Part shown: positions 1-6,422 of the stretch, in pieces
Layout: each line of letters starts with the position of its first letter
How positions within the stretch are numbered: the stretch's first letter is position 1
Source: an uncultured Eubacteriales bacterium
Lineage (GTDB): Bacteria; Bacillota; Clostridia; Oscillospirales; Oscillospiraceae
Direction of reading: 5' to 3'
NCBI GenBank assembly: GCA_958427375.1
Contig: CAUABY010000081.1
Span: 1-8,507, forward strand
Length of the DNA: 8,507 nt
Translations under genes and position numbers: made by a program
Notes under the pieces: model-generated
Told to the model about the DNA's origin: nothing
Databases searched by the model: none
Seen by the model: only the letters and a program-made list of their open reading frames with translations

Positions 1-29
1 CCGTCGTCAAGGTGAAAATATTCCCGCAT
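1..29 (-). CDS. 5' end of an unidentified gene, cut by the window edge
   Basis: An ATG at 29-27 (minus strand) opens a frame reading MREYFHLDD before the window ends. It is supported as a real start by a perfect AGGAGG Shine-Dalgarno site 7 nt upstream (plus-strand bases 37-42). It also lies only 20 nt after the wecB stop codon, which fits the same operon. Nine codons are too few to identify a family, so no function is proposed. The position, directly after the UDP-ManNAcA genes, suggests another polysaccharide-locus protein such as a transferase, but that is only context. Confidence 0.7.
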
Positions 30-36
30 TGCGCTT

Positions 37-42
37 CCTCCT
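37..42 (-). promoter_or_regulatory. Shine-Dalgarno site for the left-edge gene
   Basis: The minus strand reads AGGAGG here, a full match to the anti-Shine-Dalgarno sequence, with a 7-nt spacer to the ATG at 29-27. It is the strongest ribosome binding site in the window and is what fixes the start of the truncated gene at the left edge. Confidence 0.8.
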
Positions 43-49
43 CTCTTTT

Positions 50-1147
50 TTATCTGTCTCTCAGCAGCAAATCCGCGATTCTCTCACAGGCGTGGCCGTC
101 GCCATAGGGGTTGGAAGCATGCGCCATTGTGCGGTAGGCACGTTCATCCGTGAGCATGCGGTTGAATTCTCTGTAAATTGTCTCCTCATCCGTGCCGACA
201 AGCTTCAGCGTCCCGGCGGCTATGCCCTCCGGCCTCTCGGTCGTGTCGCGCATCACAAGCACGGGCTTGCCGAGGCTTGGCGCCTCCTCCTGTATGCCGC
301 CGCTGTCGGTGAGTATGAGATAGCTCTTCGCCATGAAGTTGTGGAAATCGAGCACGTCCAGCGGCTCAATTATGTGTATTCTGTCACAGCCGCCCAGCTC
401 CTCTGCCGCCGCCTGCCGCACAACGGGGTTCATGTGTATGGGGTAAATCGCCTTTACGTCCGGGTGCTCGTCCATGATGCGGCGGATTGCGCGGAACATG
501 TTGTGCATCGGCGCGCCGAGGTTTTCGCGGCGGTGCGCGGTGATGATGATGAGCCTGCTGTCCGCCGCCCAGTCGAGCTCCGGGTGGCTGTAATCGGCGC
601 GCACGGTGGTTTTGAGCGCGTCTATGGCGGTGTTGCCGGTGACGTATATGGTCTCCGGCTTCTTGCCCTCGCGGATGAGATTTCCCTTTGACAGCTCGGT
701 CGGCGCGAAGTTGTAGTCCGCAATGATGCTCACGGCCTGGCGGTTGAACTCCTCCGGGTAGGGCGAGCGTATGTCATATGTGCGAAGCCCCGCCTCCACA
801 TGACCTACCAGTATCCGCATGTAGTAACACGCCAGCGCCGTAACGAAGGTGGTGGAGGTGTCGCCGTGGACGAGCACAACATCCGGGCGCGCCTCCTCCA
901 GCACCGCCTTTATGCGGTTTAGAATGTTCGTCGTGATGTCAAAGAGGCTCTGCTTGTCTTTCATAATGGACAAGTCGTAGTCCGGCACAACGCCGAAAGC
1001 CTCCAGCACCTGGTCAAGCATCTGCCGGTGCTGACCCGTCACACACACTATAACCTCCGCCGTGGAACGTTTTTTCAGCTCGTTCACAAGCGGACACATT
1101 TTTATAGCCTCCGGCCTTGTGCCGAAAACCAGCATTATTTTCTTCAT
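50..1147 (-). CDS. wecB: UDP-N-acetylglucosamine 2-epimerase (non-hydrolysing)
   Basis: Cytoplasmic enzyme that interconverts UDP-GlcNAc and UDP-ManNAc; with the WecC-type dehydrogenase encoded just upstream it supplies UDP-ManNAcA. The 365-residue protein has the usual family length and motifs: FGTRPEAIKMCP (8-19), HGDTSTTF (94-101), HVEAGLRT (116-123), PYPEEFNR (129-136), AHRREN (204-209) and DSGGIQEEAPSLGKP (281-295) followed by ERPEG. D96, E118 and E132 sit where the family's catalytic acidic residues are expected. I chose the ATG at 1147 because MKKIMLVFGTRPE is the normal family N-terminus. An in-frame TTG at 1186 adds 13 atypical residues and lies inside a perfect hairpin. The Shine-Dalgarno site before 1147 is weak (AGAAAG at best). 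Stop is TAA at 52-50. Function is secure; its assignment to this particular polymer is inferred from the operon. Confidence 0.95.
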   Translation of the reverse strand: MKKIMLVFGTRPEAIKMCPLVNELKKRSTAEVIVCVTGQHRQMLDQVLEAFGVVPDYDLSIMKDKQSLFDITTNILNRIKAVLEEARPDVVLVHGDTSTTFVTALACYYMRILVGHVEAGLRTYDIRSPYPEEFNRQAVSIIADYNFAPTELSKGNLIREGKKPETIYVTGNTAIDALKTTVRADYSHPELDWAADSRLIIITAHRRENLGAPMHNMFRAIRRIMDEHPDVKAIYPIHMNPVVRQAAAEELGGCDRIHIIEPLDVLDFHNFMAKSYLILTDSGGIQEEAPSLGKPVLVMRDTTERPEGIAAGTLKLVGTDEETIYREFNRMLTDERAYRTMAHASNPYGDGHACERIADLLLRDR

Positions 1148-1174
1148 ACTATACTTTCTATACCAATATACGGC

Positions 1175-1199
1175 TTCTCCCTGCAAAATGCAGGGAGAA
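1175..1199. repeat. Perfect 11-bp inverted repeat with 3-nt loop between wecC and wecB
   Basis: TTCTCCCTGCA (1175-1185) and its exact reverse complement (1189-1199) flank a 3-nt loop, forming a strong hairpin in either strand. It starts 14 nt after the wecC stop codon and lies in the 65-nt gap before the wecB ATG. On the transcribed (minus) strand no T-run follows, so it does not look like a Rho-independent terminator. It could stabilise or process the wecC mRNA end, or tune wecB translation; the weak wecB ribosome site is compatible with such control. The function is not known from the sequence. A separate 12-bp palindrome, AGTTTATAAACT (1202-1213), adjoins it and touches the wecC stop. Confidence 0.8.
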
Positions 1200-1212
1200 T
1201 TAGTTTATAAAC

Positions 1213-2427
1213 TTATAAGCTGTAGGCGCTTGCGTCCGTGATTATGCTCCTCGTGTCGAGCACAAGCCGCCCCTTGAGGCTGTCAAGGTTTTCTCTTATG
1301 TGCTTGTGGCCGATGAGCAGCACCACAAGGTCACTGCCCGCGAGGAACTCATCATAATCAAAGCACTGGCGCTCAGCCTTCTTGGCCGACACCATCGGGT
1401 CATAGACTATGGGTGCGGGCAGGCCGCGCCGCACCATCACGTCCAGAAGCTGTAAGGTCGGGCTCTCGCGCGTGTCGTCCACGTTCTCCTTGTAGGTCAG
1501 GCCGTAGAGGCCGACGCGGGAGTAGTCCGTCAGCCCATGCTCGCGCATGATGCTCTCAATTCTGCCCAGCACGTACTCCGGCATAGAGGAGTTTATCTCG
1601 CGCGCCGTTCTGATGAGCCGCGCCTCCTCCGGGAAATCGCCCACGAGGAACCAGGGGTCAATGGATATGCAGTGCCCGCCGACGCCGGGGCCGGGCCGGA
1701 GGATGTTCACCCGCGGGTGCTTGTTGGCAATGCGTATGACCTCGTTCACATCCATCCCGCCCTTGCGGCAGATGCGCGCAAGCTCGTTGGCGAAGGCTAT
1801 GTTGATGTCGCGGAAGGTGTTCTCCACGACCTTGGTCATCTCGGCAGTCTTGATATCGGTTATCACGATGTCGCCCTGACAGAAAGAGAGGTACACATCG
1901 CGAATCTTCTCACCCACGGCGAGCTCGTCACAGCCGATGGTGCGGGAGTTGTGGATGAGCTCGTTTAGCATGTTGCCGGGGATAATACGCTCCGGCGCGT
2001 GGGCAAGATGCACGGTTTTCCCGCTCTCCGCCACGACCGGGCGCACCTCGCGGTCAATAGTACCCGGCGAGATTGTGGACTCGACCACCACGACAGCGCC
2101 GTCATTGCAGTGAGCAAGCACATGGTGCAGTGCGTCCACGATGGCGGCTGCGTCCACCTTCTTGCTGTCGGCAAGGTAGGGCGTGGGCACGGTTATGATG
2201 TAAAAGTCCTCCGCCGGGTAGTCACAGCGAAAGTGTATGTTCCCGCTCTCACGCGCGGCAGTAAAGAGCTCCGGCAGGCCTTTTTCCTCAAAGGTCACGT
2301 CGCCGCGCTCAAGTCTGTCCACAGTCTCCTGCCGGTGTCCGACCGCCTCAACCTCAACCCCGTGCGAGGCCAGCATCAGCGCCGTCGGCAGGCCGATATA
2401 TCCAGTTCCAACAACACAAACTCTCAT
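1213..2427 (-). CDS. wecC: UDP-N-acetyl-D-mannosamine 6-dehydrogenase
   Basis: NAD-dependent cytoplasmic enzyme that oxidises UDP-ManNAc twice at C6 to give UDP-ManNAcA, an acidic sugar donor; it uses the product of the adjacent wecB. The 404-residue protein begins with a Rossmann nucleotide-binding motif, GTGYIGLP (7-14), has the VENTFRDINIAFANELA helix (201-217) with K199 and N203 as likely active-site residues, and the catalytic cysteine C253 in GPGVGGHCISIDPWFL. The C-terminal UDP-binding domain carries TYKENVDDTRESP (311-323). The ATG at 2427 is preceded by GAGGAG with a 6-nt spacer (minus strand, 2439-2434). That site overlaps the stop codon of the decayed upstream reading frame, so wecC was probably translationally coupled to it. 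The sampled line 1681-1740 is 68% GC, far above the genes just upstream. UDP-glucose or UDP-GlcNAc dehydrogenase is a less likely alternative given the wecB neighbour. Confidence 0.95.
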   Translation of the reverse strand: MRVCVVGTGYIGLPTALMLASHGVEVEAVGHRQETVDRLERGDVTFEEKGLPELFTAARESGNIHFRCDYPAEDFYIITVPTPYLADSKKVDAAAIVDALHHVLAHCNDGAVVVVESTISPGTIDREVRPVVAESGKTVHLAHAPERIIPGNMLNELIHNSRTIGCDELAVGEKIRDVYLSFCQGDIVITDIKTAEMTKVVENTFRDINIAFANELARICRKGGMDVNEVIRIANKHPRVNILRPGPGVGGHCISIDPWFLVGDFPEEARLIRTAREINSSMPEYVLGRIESIMREHGLTDYSRVGLYGLTYKENVDDTRESPTLQLLDVMVRRGLPAPIVYDPMVSAKKAERQCFDYDEFLAGSDLVVLLIGHKHIRENLDSLKGRLVLDTRSIITDASAYSL

Positions 2428-2438
2428 ATTTTTCTCCT

Positions 2439-2786
2439 CTATTTTTTCAGCAAGGATTTAGCTGCATTTAGTACATAATCAAAGTTTTCAAAACGCAGAA
2501 GCTTTGAACTGCCGGCATAAATTACAACGCCAAGTATAACCTGAATTCCCAGTGTGATTATATCCGGCAAATTTTAAAAGCTCACGCAGGAAACAACAGT
2601 TCACACGAACAGCAAACTGGTTAGCGATAACATCCACTTCGGCTTCCAGTCCGCAGGCAGCCAAAAGATGAGGGTTTTTCACAGCCACATTTGAAAAATT
2701 CTGTATGACAAGCGGCCATATAGAGCAAGGCATAGAGCACGAGGCATAACGCAACATTGAAATAAAAGACCGATTATGAGCGTCAT
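2439..2786 (-). pseudogene. Decayed membrane-protein gene, probably a Wzx/MOP-type polysaccharide flippase remnant
   Basis: No intact gene fits this roughly 350-bp interval. An ATG at 2786-2784 overlaps the upstream glycosyltransferase stop (ATGA), as expected for a once-coupled next gene, but its frame stops after 35 residues (TGA 2681-2679). A second frame carries hydrophobic-rich sequence such as SIWPLVIQNFSNVA and ends near FLRELLKF (2569). A third, one base shifted, continues from PDIITLG (2567) through IQVILGVVIYAG and LLRFENFDYVL to a lysine-rich end and TAG (2441-2439). A final membrane helix followed by a short basic tail, placed in a glycosyltransferase operon, resembles the C-terminus of Wzx/MOP flippases; that is family recall. 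An intact flippase is usually over 400 residues, so most of it is missing. Base composition is low (35% GC in bases 2521-2580). Another multi-membrane protein such as a polymerase cannot be excluded. Confidence 0.55.
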
Positions 2787-3934
2787 TCTGTCCGGGCACC
2801 TCTCAGCAGTTTTTCAAAAAGCTCCAGATACTGCCGGGCGTTTCTGTCCCATGTCAGTTCCCGCGCGCTTTCCATGCCACGCCGAGCAATTTCCTTGGCC
2901 TTGTCCGGCTCTTCAAAACAGCGGTCTATAATAGCGGATATAGCACCTGCATCATTTGCTGGTGCTAGGTAACCGTTCTCTCCGGATCTTATAACGGAGC
3001 CAATGCCCTCTCCCTCGGTGCCTATAGTTATACATCCCGATGCCATGGCCTCAATATAAGCTATGCCAAAGCCCTCATCGACACTTGGCAGAACGAAGAT
3101 CTCGCTCTCGGCCATCTTCTTCAGCACATCCTGATTTGGCAGGAAGCCGCAGAAGTCAACAGCATCAGTCATTCCAAGCTTCACTGTCAGCTTTTCAAGG
3201 CGCTCTTGCTCCACGCCGTTTCCCACAATGGTAAGCGAAATATCCGGATATTTTTCACGCAGTGCCGAAGCGGCCACTATACTCAATTCAACATGCTTTC
3301 TTGGAATAAGGTAACAGGCTTGAATAAGGCTGTGCTTTTTCTTCGTTCCGGGGCAGACGTTTTGGATATTGAAGCCGTTCAAAATACACTGTATCTCTGT
3401 GTGGCTGCCAATACGGCGCGTTTTTTCCACATACACATCGCTCACGGCAACAACGCACTCAGCGCTGTCACATATGGCTCTTGCCTCCACAGTTTTATCC
3501 GGCAAAAGCGCGAGGTCTGTATCACCGCCATGAGTTGTTATCACAAGTGGCACTTTACAAACAGCCTTCAAAACTCTTCCGATATTCCCCGCAAAGAAAA
3601 TTGCATGGGCATGTATAACATCAGGCTTAAAGTCCTTCAAAAGAGCTCTCTTATAAAAGCGCACTGTTTTCTCCGCAGATTTGGGATTAAAAGTATTTTC
3701 ACCGAAGTGTCCGAGCGAGAGATATCGTATATAGAATATTTCAGTTCCATCCTGAACAGCGCGCACTATCGGTCTGCTCAAACGCTTAACAGCATTAGTC
3801 GCCTTTCCCGCGGCAACCGGCACAATCACGCGTACTTTATGCCCCGCGCGCACATATTCCTTTACCTGCCCATGCACAAAGGATGCTGAGTAATCCGCAT
3901 ACAGCCCCTGTGCCGCAATGACAAGAATATTCAT
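2783..3934 (-). CDS. Glycosyltransferase, GT4 family (GT-B fold)
   Basis: Retaining glycosyltransferase expected to add one sugar from a nucleotide-sugar donor to the growing lipid-linked repeat unit at the cytoplasmic membrane face. The 383-residue protein has the normal GT4 length and two Rossmann-like halves. The N-terminal half has MNILVIAAQG and PDVIHAHAIFFAG (104-116), then ITTHGGDTD (132-140). The C-terminal half has SLTIVGNG (233-240) and an intact EX7E donor-binding motif in DEGFGIAYIEAMASG, with E287 and E295. No signal peptide or clear membrane helix is seen. Its ATG (3934-3932) directly abuts the upstream gene's TAA with no gap, and its GGGGAG ribosome site lies inside that gene's last codons, so the pair is translationally coupled. 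Its base composition is low (38% GC in bases 3601-3660), suggesting an exchanged cassette gene. Donor and acceptor cannot be read from the sequence. Confidence 0.9.
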   Translation of the reverse strand: MNILVIAAQGLYADYSASFVHGQVKEYVRAGHKVRVIVPVAAGKATNAVKRLSRPIVRAVQDGTEIFYIRYLSLGHFGENTFNPKSAEKTVRFYKRALLKDFKPDVIHAHAIFFAGNIGRVLKAVCKVPLVITTHGGDTDLALLPDKTVEARAICDSAECVVAVSDVYVEKTRRIGSHTEIQCILNGFNIQNVCPGTKKKHSLIQACYLIPRKHVELSIVAASALREKYPDISLTIVGNGVEQERLEKLTVKLGMTDAVDFCGFLPNQDVLKKMAESEIFVLPSVDEGFGIAYIEAMASGCITIGTEGEGIGSVIRSGENGYLAPANDAGAISAIIDRCFEEPDKAKEIARRGMESARELTWDRNARQYLELFEKLLRGARTE

Positions 3935-5131
3935 TTATTCTCCCCACGCATGCGCCCTGTCGTACTCTCTTTGTATGATTTCAATGTACTGCCGGGCTAT
4001 ATCGTCATAGTTGTAATAGGTCTTGACGTAATTATACGCATTTTCGCCAGCTTTTTCAAGGGCTTCATCATCCATGTTGACTATTTCTTCAAGTTTGGCG
4101 GCAAAATCATCCACACTGTCTGGCGCAAACAGCCAGCCGTTGCCACGGTCGCTGCGCGCGCGGTTGAGATGATTGTCCTCCGTTAGCATGGGCACGCCGC
4201 AGGCCTCCATGTCAAAAAAGTTAAGGCTCGCCTGCTTTGCGATGAGGCCCAAATCCGCCGCCTGATAAAACCCGGCCAAGTCACTGTATTTCTGCGTGGG
4301 CAGACGGAGCACGCGGTACTTGCTCCCGGCAAACTTCTTCTCCACCGCCTCGCCGTATTCGCCCACGGCGTTGCCTATCATCACATACACAAGCTCCCGC
4401 TCGGTCTTTATCTCGCGGCAGGTCAGCTCCGCCAGCAGCATCCCGCCCTTTGACTCGTCAAACTTGCCCGCGAAAAGCACCACAAAAGCGTCCTTTGAAA
4501 TGCCGTTCTCCTCGCGAAAGCGCGCGCCCGCCGCCTTGTCCGGATGGAAGAGCATCATGTCCGAGCCGTAGGATATCCGCGGTGCGAGCGAGAGCGGCAC
4601 ACCGAGGCAGCGCTCCACATAATCATCGTCCATCGCGCGGACAACGGGGATTTTATTTTTAATAATTATCGGCGCTACAAAATGGCGGTAGAAGCTTCGG
4701 TAGAGTTTGCGCAAAGGGTTCTGCGATGCCATCTCGACCATGTGGTTATCCATAACCATAGGGCAGCAGAGTTTTCGCCTGTGCCGCAAAAGCCACATAC
4801 CGGCGGCGGTGTCGTTGCCGTGTACATATAAAACATCCGGATTCAGAGAGTTTGCAAGTTTTGCAAGGTTATCCTTGAAGATTGCGCGGCCGCTCACATA
4901 CGCCCAGATTGGGCGGCGGACTATCTTCACATTGTAGCGCCGCTCATATTCCCTGTCGCGGGTCTCTATATCGTCCTTGCCAAAGAAGCTTGTGAGGTAG
5001 TCCGGCATCTTGTCAAGTTCTGCCGTGATAATGATTACATCATGCCCCATCTTGGCAAAGTATTTTGATAGAATATTTATTTTATAACCTGCGTCAGGGT
5101 GAAAAAAGTCTTCAAGCTGTACTATTCTCAT
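3935..5131 (-). CDS. Glycosyltransferase, GT4-like (GT-B fold), with atypical donor motif
   Basis: A 398-residue protein built like a GT4 glycosyltransferase, probably adding one residue of the repeat unit in the cytoplasm. It starts MRIVQLEDFFHPDAGYK, a glycine-loop N-terminus common in GT4 enzymes, has NPDVLYVHGNDTAAG (97-111) at the end of the first domain, and VVLFAGKFDESKGG (217-230) opening the donor domain. The usual EX7E motif is incomplete: in ASLNFFDMEACGVPM the second glutamate (E309) is present, but the first position is A301. The enzyme may therefore bind its donor differently or belong to a divergent branch. The start ATG (5131-5129) has an AGGAG site 6 nt upstream. It is 66 nt from the preceding amidotransferase gene and abuts the next glycosyltransferase. 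Donor and acceptor are unknown. Confidence 0.85.
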   Translation of the reverse strand: MRIVQLEDFFHPDAGYKINILSKYFAKMGHDVIIITAELDKMPDYLTSFFGKDDIETRDREYERRYNVKIVRRPIWAYVSGRAIFKDNLAKLANSLNPDVLYVHGNDTAAGMWLLRHRRKLCCPMVMDNHMVEMASQNPLRKLYRSFYRHFVAPIIIKNKIPVVRAMDDDYVERCLGVPLSLAPRISYGSDMMLFHPDKAAGARFREENGISKDAFVVLFAGKFDESKGGMLLAELTCREIKTERELVYVMIGNAVGEYGEAVEKKFAGSKYRVLRLPTQKYSDLAGFYQAADLGLIAKQASLNFFDMEACGVPMLTEDNHLNRARSDRGNGWLFAPDSVDDFAAKLEEIVNMDDEALEKAGENAYNYVKTYYNYDDIARQYIEIIQREYDRAHAWGE

Positions 5132-5146
5132 TACATTCTCCTATAT

Positions 5147-5158
5147 ATGCATATGCAT
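5147..5158. repeat. 12-bp perfect palindrome upstream of the 3935-5131 glycosyltransferase
   Basis: ATGCATATGCAT reads the same on both strands and lies just before the AGGAG ribosome site of the glycosyltransferase that starts at 5131, within the 66-nt gap after the amidotransferase gene. It could be a small operator-like site or chance in an AT-rich spacer. No promoter elements accompany it, so no role is assigned. Confidence 0.35.
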
Positions 5159-5197
5159 CAAAAGATTCGTGAAGCGGCAGATCTGAGCGCTGGAAGA

Positions 5198-6346
5198 TCA
5201 GCGGAATTTTTTCTTCTCAATGCCCAGCGCGCGCAGTATGACCGTACCCGCCTGAATAATACCCCAGGTGTTTTTGTAGTCTTTGAAACTCTTCTTCCCG
5301 CCGTCAATAATGCTCTGAAGCTCCTGCGCGCTTATGCCGAGTTTCTCCGCTATGTACTCAAGATCCTCGCGCATAGTCGCCTCGTCATATCCCGGCTCTT
5401 CAAGCTCCTTGAGTGCCTCGTCGCGCGTCTTTGTGCCGACAAGTATCTCATTTGAAAGGTAGCACTTTCTCTTGTCATATCCGAATTTATGGGGCAAGTA
5501 ATATCCCTCATAAAAGCGGGTAAACACGTCCTCATAGTGCTTATTGGCATATGGTATCCAGCCATAATTATCCGCAAGGAACTGTTTGACCTTCTCCTTG
5601 TCATACTCTATCATATCCAGCGGCGCAACACGCTTCATACCCTTGAATATGGGGTAATATAGTCGATACTTTATCATACTGCACATCGGGAATGTTTTAA
5701 GCTCACGCGTACCAAATTTTTTATGGATATCTTTGATGAATCTGAGGTCATTCTGGTACACCCACTCTATCGGCGGACGAATACACTCGGTCGCGCTGTT
5801 CGCACCCGTGAGAACGTACTTTATCCCCTGTTTCACCGCAAAATTATATAGCCCTGCGAATATGGCGTGATCTTGGGGCAGATCCTGATATGGCACCTGA
5901 GACTTGAAGAAGGCAAGCTGCAAGTCGCACATCTCATCTCTGTCGATAACCTCCGTGTATACATCCAGCCCAAGCGCCTCGGTCACTCTCTTTATGTTGT
6001 TGTCCGCAGCTTCAAGATTCCATCCGGTGTCACAGACATAGCACAGCGGGTTCAGCCCCATCAGCTCTTTTGCCACATAGCACAGATACGAGCTGTCCAC
6101 GCCGCCGCTGAGGCCTATTATGCAGTTGTACTTTTGACCCGCAGTATTCTTTTTTATCTCCTCTGCCGTGCGCGCTAAAAGGCTCTTGTCCTCCAGTTTC
6201 GCCCTCCACGACGGCAGTATATTTTTGTGGTAATCGTTGCAATAGTCGCATACGCCGTCCTTGTCAAAGACTATTTTGCTGTCGGTCGTGTCCATGACGC
6301 AGCAGGTACAACGCTGGAATTTCCTTTCGTTTCTCTGGTCACCCAT
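5198..6346 (-). CDS. wbpG: N-acetyl sugar amidotransferase (WbpG/LfnA/PseA family)
   Basis: This family converts the N-acetyl group of a sugar into an acetamidino group, using ATP and ammonia. Described members are WbpG (P. aeruginosa), LfnA/WbuX (acting on L-FucNAc) and PseA (on pseudaminic acid). The 382-residue protein has family length and layout. An N-terminal cysteine cluster (C13, C15, C16, C33, C36, including CVMDT and CDYC) probably binds zinc. The ATP-pyrophosphatase loop SGGVDSS (80-86) follows, then the conserved LTGANSATECIRPP (179-192). It starts at ATG 6346-6344 behind a strong GGAGG site with a 7-nt spacer (plus-strand bases 6354-6358). Gaps of 76 nt and 66 nt separate it from its neighbours. 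The HisH-like glutaminase and HisF-like partners often encoded beside wbpG are not in this window. Because an FnlC-type epimerase lies two genes upstream, L-FucNAc is the favoured substrate; this is inference. Composition is low (38% GC in bases 5701-5760). Confidence 0.9.
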   Translation of the reverse strand: MGDQRNERKFQRCTCCVMDTTDSKIVFDKDGVCDYCNDYHKNILPSWRAKLEDKSLLARTAEEIKKNTAGQKYNCIIGLSGGVDSSYLCYVAKELMGLNPLCYVCDTGWNLEAADNNIKRVTEALGLDVYTEVIDRDEMCDLQLAFFKSQVPYQDLPQDHAIFAGLYNFAVKQGIKYVLTGANSATECIRPPIEWVYQNDLRFIKDIHKKFGTRELKTFPMCSMIKYRLYYPIFKGMKRVAPLDMIEYDKEKVKQFLADNYGWIPYANKHYEDVFTRFYEGYYLPHKFGYDKRKCYLSNEILVGTKTRDEALKELEEPGYDEATMREDLEYIAEKLGISAQELQSIIDGGKKSFKDYKNTWGIIQAGTVILRALGIEKKKFR

Positions 6347-6422
6347 AGTTTTTCCTCCATCGCCTTGTGCTTATATAAAGTGCTATATATCTAAAAATAT
6401 TCTGTTATGAAAAAGCTCTTTA
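6347..6422 (-). other. AT-rich intergenic spacer with a weak promoter-like pair
   Basis: This 76-nt gap separates the upstream glycosyltransferase stop from the amidotransferase start and is clearly AT-rich. On the minus strand TTTTCA (6413-6408) is followed after 18 nt by TATATA (6389-6384), each a 4-of-6 match to the sigma-70 -35 and -10 consensus. AT-rich DNA produces such matches easily, so an internal promoter is possible but unproven. No terminator hairpin with a T-run is present. Confidence 0.2.

Noticed and set aside
29..691. Plus-strand open frame of 220 codons
   Set aside because: It lies antisense to wecB, which has full family motifs; the frame is a by-product of GC-rich coding sequence and its translation shows no recognisable domain.
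1148..1186. TTG at 1186 as the wecB start
   Set aside because: It adds 13 residues not typical of the family, lies within the perfect hairpin and has no ribosome site; the ATG at 1147 gives the normal N-terminus.
2488..2799. Minus-strand 103-codon frame taken as an intact small gene
   Set aside because: It begins inside the upstream glycosyltransferase gene without a clear ribosome site, and its end does not match the flippase-like tail in the neighbouring frame; it is better explained as part of a decayed gene.
3206..3889. Plus-strand open frame of 227 codons
   Set aside because: It is antisense to the GT4 gene with intact EX7E motif, lacks a recognisable domain and is opposite to the direction of the whole operon.
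5159..5197. Possible hairpin around GATCT and AGATC after the amidotransferase stop
   Set aside because: Only about 5 bp of stem and no following T-run on the minus strand, so it does not qualify as a terminator.
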